Assembly (NCBI GenBank): GCA_000708835.1
Contig: DF237033.1
Coordinates: 1 to 64,000, forward strand
Length of the DNA stretch: 64,000 bases
Direction: 5' to 3'
DNA from: Klebsormidium nitens
Lineage: Eukaryota > Streptophyta > Klebsormidiophyceae > Klebsormidiales > Klebsormidiaceae
The position numbers and the translations under genes were made by a program. The notes under the pieces were generated by a model. It saw only the letters and a list, made by a program, of their open reading frames with translations. It searched no databases and was not told where the DNA came from. This document shows, piece after piece, positions 59,223 to 64,000 of this stretch (the first letter of the stretch is position 1; each line of letters opens with the position of its first letter).

Positions 59223-62200
59223 ATGGCGATGGAGGGCAGTCACATGACCAAGCCAGTGAGCAAGGTGGCTGCTGTGGAAGAGGATGACTTCGAAACGGGG
59301 GAGGTGGCCTCGAAGCAATACAGTTCGAACCCACTCGTGGCGTAAGATTTCTCAAGCAGTATTTTCTAGAGGTCTGCAAAGGTTTGGAATCCTTCCCAGC
59401 ATCCAAATTGATATGTTTACAGTGAAGTACCACTAGCAAATAGTGAGAGGCTCTCCAACCTGAGGAGGTCAGGGTAATTCAGTAAACTTGTGTTGTTCAT
59501 CAAGGGTTCGAATGGATGAGTGCACAATACGAACTTTCCTTGAGACCTCCTTAGAAGGAATCCTCAGTCTGGGCTGATCTTTGAAAGCTGACTCTGACTC
59601 TGCTTTGATCAAGTTACAGTCGGGGCACCATTCAGAACGGAAGATTTTTCTCAAATTGAATCGTTCTATTTCGAAGTGGCCATCAGATGAGATGCTTTCG
59701 AGCTGTGCGCCCCAGATTTGCCTTTGCAATCATCTGCCTGTGGTGCTTTTTCTAAACCGCAAGTACAGTTTGTAGACCAAGATTTTTCAGATGTTGCTTG
59801 AACAGTCTTGCGTACAGATCAGTTGTGCTGGTAGTTCAAGCTAGGCACGTTAAAGGGCTTGAGACACACTCGTGATGGCACGGCATGTAAAGAAAGACCG
59901 CAGGTTTTTGGATGGGGGTTTGAATCGATTGCACTTGCATAGCCCCACATTGAAGGCCTTTCAAAAGAACAGAATGTTGACATTGAAAAGTGACCCCAAA
60001 ATGCAGTATTCGTCAATTGGTTGATCTCTGCTAAGAATATAGTTGCTTTCGTTTCCGCTTCCCACTGTCTATTGAAGAACCGGAACAAAGGAACAAAGTC
60101 AGAATGTTCCTTCGCGGTTTGCCTGAAAATTTTACACCTCTCTGTCAATCTCTAGTTTGGAAGAGCCATTAGCAAGACGACCTCTGTAAGGAACGAAAAG
60201 AACCGCTCGCATAGTCTTCTTGAAAGGGAGGTTTGGCTTCTAACCAGGCTGACTTATCAGCCTTTATTCTAGCTGCTTGATGCACCTACAACTGGACTTT
60301 TGACCTTGTTACACTTCTGCTTACTACCCACCTCTCATTTTATGAACCAGCGTCTAACCAGCCCTTGACCAATCAGTATTCTGCTGCCCAAAAACCTTTT
60401 GTTCCTCTCCCTAACTACGCAGGTTTCCCCAATGGGTCCTGTTTTTTCAAATTGTGGCGCCCAGTCTTTGCCCATCAATTGGCAGGCTCCTCAAACTTTT
60501 TTCCTTGACTATTCAATTTCATCTTCGAAAGTACTTTCTTCTTCCTCCTTAACCACTCTTTTTTCTTCCTTAACTACGCAGATCTGTCCAATGGGTCCTC
60601 TCCTTTGTGGTACCCGGACTGGGCATGTTCTCAGAGGCCTACTTCATCTTCTCCCCTTAACCATCCTCTCTTTCCTAACCACTCGTTTTTCTTCCTAAAC
60701 TACGCAGGTTTGTCCAATAGGTTCTGTCCTTTGTGGTGCCTGGACTGGGCATGTTCTCAAAGACCTACTTCACTTCTCCCCGTAACCATCCTCTCCTTCG
60801 CTTCCTAACCACTCTTCTTTCTTCCTTAACTACGCAGGTCTGTCCAATGGGTCCTCTCCTTTGTGGTACCCTGACTGGGCATGTTCTCGGTGGCCTACTT
60901 CATCTCTTCCCTTAACCACTTTTCTCCCTCTTCCTAACCACTCAGTTTTTTTCGTAACTACGCAGGTTTGTCCAATGGGTCCTCTCCTTTGTGGTACCCG
61001 GACTGGGCATGTTCTCAGAGGCCTACTTCATCTTCTCCATTGGCAACGTGACGAGCATCTTCCAAAAGGAGTACCCCAAATGCTGGGGCACTAAGTCGCA
61101 CCCGCTCTGCAGCTCACGGCTCGTCAACTCCACAACCTATACCCAGGCAAGCACCCAATCTTGAGAAGACTTGCACAATACTGCGCTATGCAGAATGACT
61201 TTGTAATTGCAGTTATAAGATCCTATGAAAAGGGCCGAGTCTATACTTGAGGAGCGAAGTTGCTCTATTCTCCAGTTGGGCAGTTCCTGCTTTGGGAATC
61301 AAATGTGACCTGCAGAGCTCGAAAAAAGCGTCGTGTTGATAGAAAGATGTAGCCAGGACCGACTTCAAGGCCACTTTCTTTAGTACTGGCGGGGAGGCAC
61401 AAGTTCAACCTGAGCGCTAATCTTAGAAAGGGACTTTGCAGTTGAGATTCTGATCTCCAAAACGGTGCAACTCTTCAGAGCGCCCATGGGTTTTCATAAG
61501 GGGACTTTTCATACGGACCGGATCTCTTCATGTCATTCTTAACACCGTCTTAGAACTGCATTTATTATCTGTAGTGTTGGACCCACGAGGAACTCTATTT
61601 TGAATCTCAGAAACTCAACACGGCCTCGCGTCAGGCCAATAAGATGCTAGAAACACTCTAAATACTGGACCATTCTTCAATTCCCACACTTGAGCCTAAA
61701 CTTGGATGTGACCAGTCCAAGACTTCGTCTGGAACTCGCTGAGGAGAGAAGATGAGAAGATGATTTTCGGAAGAAGAGGATTCGAGTGTCTGATTGTCGT
61801 GAGCTGCTATTTGCGAAGCAGAAACTTACCATAGGATTCCGCTTTTATTCATGGCCATTTCAGCCCCTTGGCCAGTAAACTGCACAACGGAAAGTGACCG
61901 AAAAGGATTGACTGGTACCTCTTGTCCCCGGTTGTAGACTCCCTGATGCACCAGATCAGGATCCAGATTCAAAACGATCTTACAATGAACTCATGACCAA
62001 TTCCAACCGAAAAGTTCCCTTTCCACAAACTATTGAAAAGAATTCTTGCTCTGCTATTTTCGGGCTTTCTTCTCATTTCCGCTACTTATTCGAACTCTTG
62101 CAAACGAGTAAAAAGATTGAAAGGCAGTTTCTGTAATAGAATCGACCGGAGGCGTACAAGAGAAACGTCCGTTCTTAACCTTGACCCAGCTTTGGGAAAA

Positions 62201-63731
62201 ACACCGACTGCCAAATTTCCTTCCTCATATCTGCCTTTCTCGTAATCCTCCCTTCCTCTACAAACGAGAATCGGTCTTAACAACGGTTCGTGAATCACTC
62301 TGCCTCTCTTTCTCGCAGGTTGCCAACCAAAAGCGCTTTCGGCGACAGCAAGCCCCCTTTCTCAGAGACCACATCCGCTCTAAGAATTGATCGACCTCGC
62401 TTAGATCAATACCAACTGCAAGTCTCCTTTCTCCGTCTCATTACTCCCTGCCTCTGCTTTAGACGTTCTTAGAAACGGGTCTCGATTTACTCCGCCTCTT
62501 CTTCTCGCAGGTTGCGGGCATCATGGCGGGCATGGTCTTTATCGGTTTCTTCGCGGACCGCCTCGGCCGCAAGCGCGGCTCCATTCTGTGCGCGAGTATC
62601 ATGCTGCTCGGAGCCGTCATGCTCATCGTGTCGGACGGTCCGGACCAGAAGGGCATACTACTCATGTACACCATCTCGCAGGTACGTACCGCTTTGAAGC
62701 ATCGAAGAAAGGTCGAATGATAAGCCGAAACGATACGACGCAACCGCAATAAGAAGGTCAGGGTTATTTCGGGGAATGGCTTTGGTAGGGGCGTGCAGCA
62801 AGTGCTTTTCGGGATAATGGGTTTCTTACCAGTCGAACCGTATTCGGATATCTTTTGAGATTCGTCTTTAATCAAGAGGATGTCTACGTCCTAGCTTGTG
62901 ACTTTGCAGCGACTTCGACTTCAGAAGAAGTCGTTACAATATTCGCGACGAAAAACTCACGTGCCCCCTTTCATCGGGCTGTCCATTAAGAGAGGCACAA
63001 TGAGCAGAAGGGCACCGATGCTGAAGGCAGGCGTTACGGGTCACACGAAGCTTTTCTTAAAACCTCAGAGCTGCACATTCAAGTAACTTTTACGCGGAAG
63101 GCCTTTGCACACTCTTGCGAAGGATCAGTACGTCTCGAAAGCTGCACAGTCAAGTTCTCTCGAGTCTGCCTTTTCCAGAGAAACCCGTCTTTACTTCAGA
63201 ACCTCTGACCTCTGGCACAGCTGGTCTTAGATTTGGGCTTGAGGTGGATAAGCCCCGCCGCTTCCACTTCAGGGTTTGTATTGTTTGCTCCGCACTCTTC
63301 TAGAAAAGCCCACGTCTACGTCGCATCCTTGTAAGAAACTTCTGGCTGCTACCAGGCTATCTTAAAGACTATCAGTCTCAAATTATAGCTCAAAGCCCTG
63401 CTACTTAACCTGGCCTCCAAGGCTGGTTATCGCCCAAGTCTGTTTATTGGACATGTCTCCACTTTCTTGTCGACTCATAACAAAGCATAGTTAACAGCCA
63501 AATTTCCTGTGTTTGCAGCTGGTTTTCGGTTTGGGCGTGGGGGGTGAATACCCCGTCGCGTCATCGTCCGCGGCCGAGCGCGCGGAGGCCGACAAGGCGC
63601 TGCAGGACCGCCGCGGCGAGACGGTCGTGCTGACGTTTTCCATGCAGGGCGTCGGCAACGTTGCTAACGTCATCGTCCTCATGATTTTGCTGGCGGCGTT
63701 CAACCAGAACGGCCCGACATACGATCCCACG
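59223..63731 (+). CDS. Major facilitator transporter, phosphate/metabolite:H+ symporter-like; 5' part only (4 exons, 228 aa, continues past the window)
   Basis: The exons are 59223-59341, 60966-61146, 62511-62681 and 63519-63731; phases agree. Intron 2 starts with GC (CAG then GCAAGC) and the rest with GT. The ATG at 59223 heads a 40-residue cytoplasmic tail. TM1 holds VLSFVVPGLGMFSEAYF (45-61), followed by a Cys-containing loop with NxS/T sites at 67 and 94. IGFFADRLGRKRG (111-123) is the MFS motif A after TM2. GVGGEYPVASSS (about 163-174) is the TM4 signature shared with phosphate:H+ symporters (G-I-G-G-D-Y-P). The phosphate transporter/GIT1 branch is the best guess, but substrate cannot be told from the first third of the protein. 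Further exons lie beyond 64000. Introns 1, 2 and 3 carry echoes of the exon ahead. Confidence 0.86.
60413..60930 (+). repeat. Four tandem copies of the 5' edge of transporter exon 2 (intron 1)
   Basis: Units of about 126-159 bp, each a pyrimidine-rich tract, AACTACGCAG, and about 75 bases of exon, have their CAG at 60422, 60581, 60707 and 60837; the true one ends at 60965. Copy 2 is identical to the exon over CGGACTGGGCATGTTCTCAG and on through AGGCCTACTTCATCTTCTCC. Every copy then jumps to (C)CTTAACCA.., the start of the next unit, which puts a stop in frame just after I-F-S. Three of the four keep a good acceptor. Confidence 0.95.
62300..62370 (+). repeat. Decayed copy of the 5' edge of transporter exon 3 (intron 2)
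   Basis: CACTCTGCCTCTCTTTCTCG then CAGGTTGC mirrors TTACTCCGCCTCTTCTTCTCG then CAGGTTGC at the true acceptor (62488-62517), offset about 190 bp. The acceptor is intact, but the exon part after it has diverged. Further, fainter copies may fill 62030-62290. Confidence 0.65.
63215..63278 (+). repeat. Decayed copy of the 5' edge of transporter exon 4 (intron 3)
   Basis: CAGCTGGTCTTAGATTTGGG, CTTGAGGTGGATAAGCCCCG, CCGC aligns base for base with CAGCTGGTTTTCGGTTTGGG, CGTGGGGGGTGAATACCCCG, TCGC at the true exon, offset about 298 bp. The acceptor AG is kept. The frame has a Leu/Gly-rich memory of the L-V-F-G-L-G-V-G-G signature. Confidence 0.8.
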
Positions 63732-63759
63732 GTACGTACCGTGTTTGATGACGGGGGAA

Positions 63760-63985
63760 AGGTTAACCAAGCCTGGTTAGATATTCGTAAGATGGTCTTG
63801 AACCAGACAAAACGGGCTGAGTGATGGCTCGTTAACCAGGTTCGGTTAGGCGCGAAACCTTCCTGTGAGTCAATATTTGTGACTGGGCGGTTCGTACACA
63901 GCTCTCAATCTTTACGAAACATTGAGTAGGTTGCTACTCACAAAGACTCAAAATCGTTTACCAAGCCGGATTAGGTTCCGGTTAG
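63760..63985 (+). repeat. Three short copies of a TTAACCAAGCCTGGTTAG-like element after exon 4
   Basis: Near 63762-63781, 63833-63850 and 63956-63984 the sequence follows the pattern TTAACCA.G.(C/T)(T/G)GGTTAG. Each could fold on itself because TAACCA pairs with TGGTTA. They start inside the intron that follows exon 4 and may be the beginning of an array that continues outside the window. Confidence 0.55.
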
Positions 63986-64000
63986 ACGCTCTCCCACAAA

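Noticed and set aside
58380-59520. TTCGAAT/TTCGAATC motifs resembling the tRNA T-loop
   Set aside because: No matching acceptor stem or anticodon arm at the right distances; no tRNA is supported here or elsewhere in the window.
60399-61094. Overlapping frames with repeated MGPLLCGTRTGHVL peptides
   Set aside because: Wrong frame of the transporter exon 2 echoes; the coding frame reads VLSFVVPGLGMFSEAYF.

Overview
This window reads as nuclear DNA of a green-lineage eukaryote, most likely a streptophyte alga or an early-diverging land plant (inference). There are no bacterial-style operons. Four multi-exon genes can be rebuilt exon by exon with GT-AG introns (one GC-AG) and consistent phases. 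Their best matches are plant families: a UDP-galactose transporter of the UDP-GalT1/GONST5 type, an ABA/WDS (ASR) stress protein, a GT23/FUT8-like glycosyltransferase, and a major facilitator transporter. Coding exons are GC-rich; introns and flanks are less so. No tRNA, rRNA or CRISPR was seen.

Layout. About 1-16 kb: gene-free, with a visible A-over-T bias on the + strand and heavily decayed Ty1/copia retrotransposon debris. 16-21.5 kb: gene-free, ending in AT-rich DNA with GC-rich spots about 200 bp apart. 21.57-24.88 kb (-): nucleotide-sugar transporter, 5 exons. 25-38 kb: a second A-rich retroelement graveyard. 38-39.8 kb: intergenic. 39.79-44.58 kb (+): ASR-type gene, 4 exons, with an apparent one-base frameshift. 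46.0-53.79 kb (-): GT23-like glycosyltransferase, 9 exons, 662 residues. 53.8-59.2 kb: intergenic. 59.22 kb to the window end (+): transporter gene, first 4 exons, running off the window.

The most striking feature is not a gene. In all four genes, introns contain serial, same-orientation, progressively decayed copies of the neighbouring exon edge: part of the exon, its splice site and some intron. Copies of 3' exon edges trail into the intron and copies of 5' exon edges lead up to the acceptor, so the intron looks built inward from both ends. Arrays reach about 5-7 copies with 95-200 bp periods. Intron 6 of the glycosyltransferase is almost wholly accounted for this way. At least one copy keeps an acceptor-like and a donor-like site bracketing 57 nt in frame, a candidate new exon. 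I call these exon-edge echo arrays.

The genes do not form a pathway cluster. Two are Golgi-type glycosylation functions (sugar-nucleotide import and glycosyl transfer), but 21 kb of unrelated DNA separates them, so the proximity is probably incidental.
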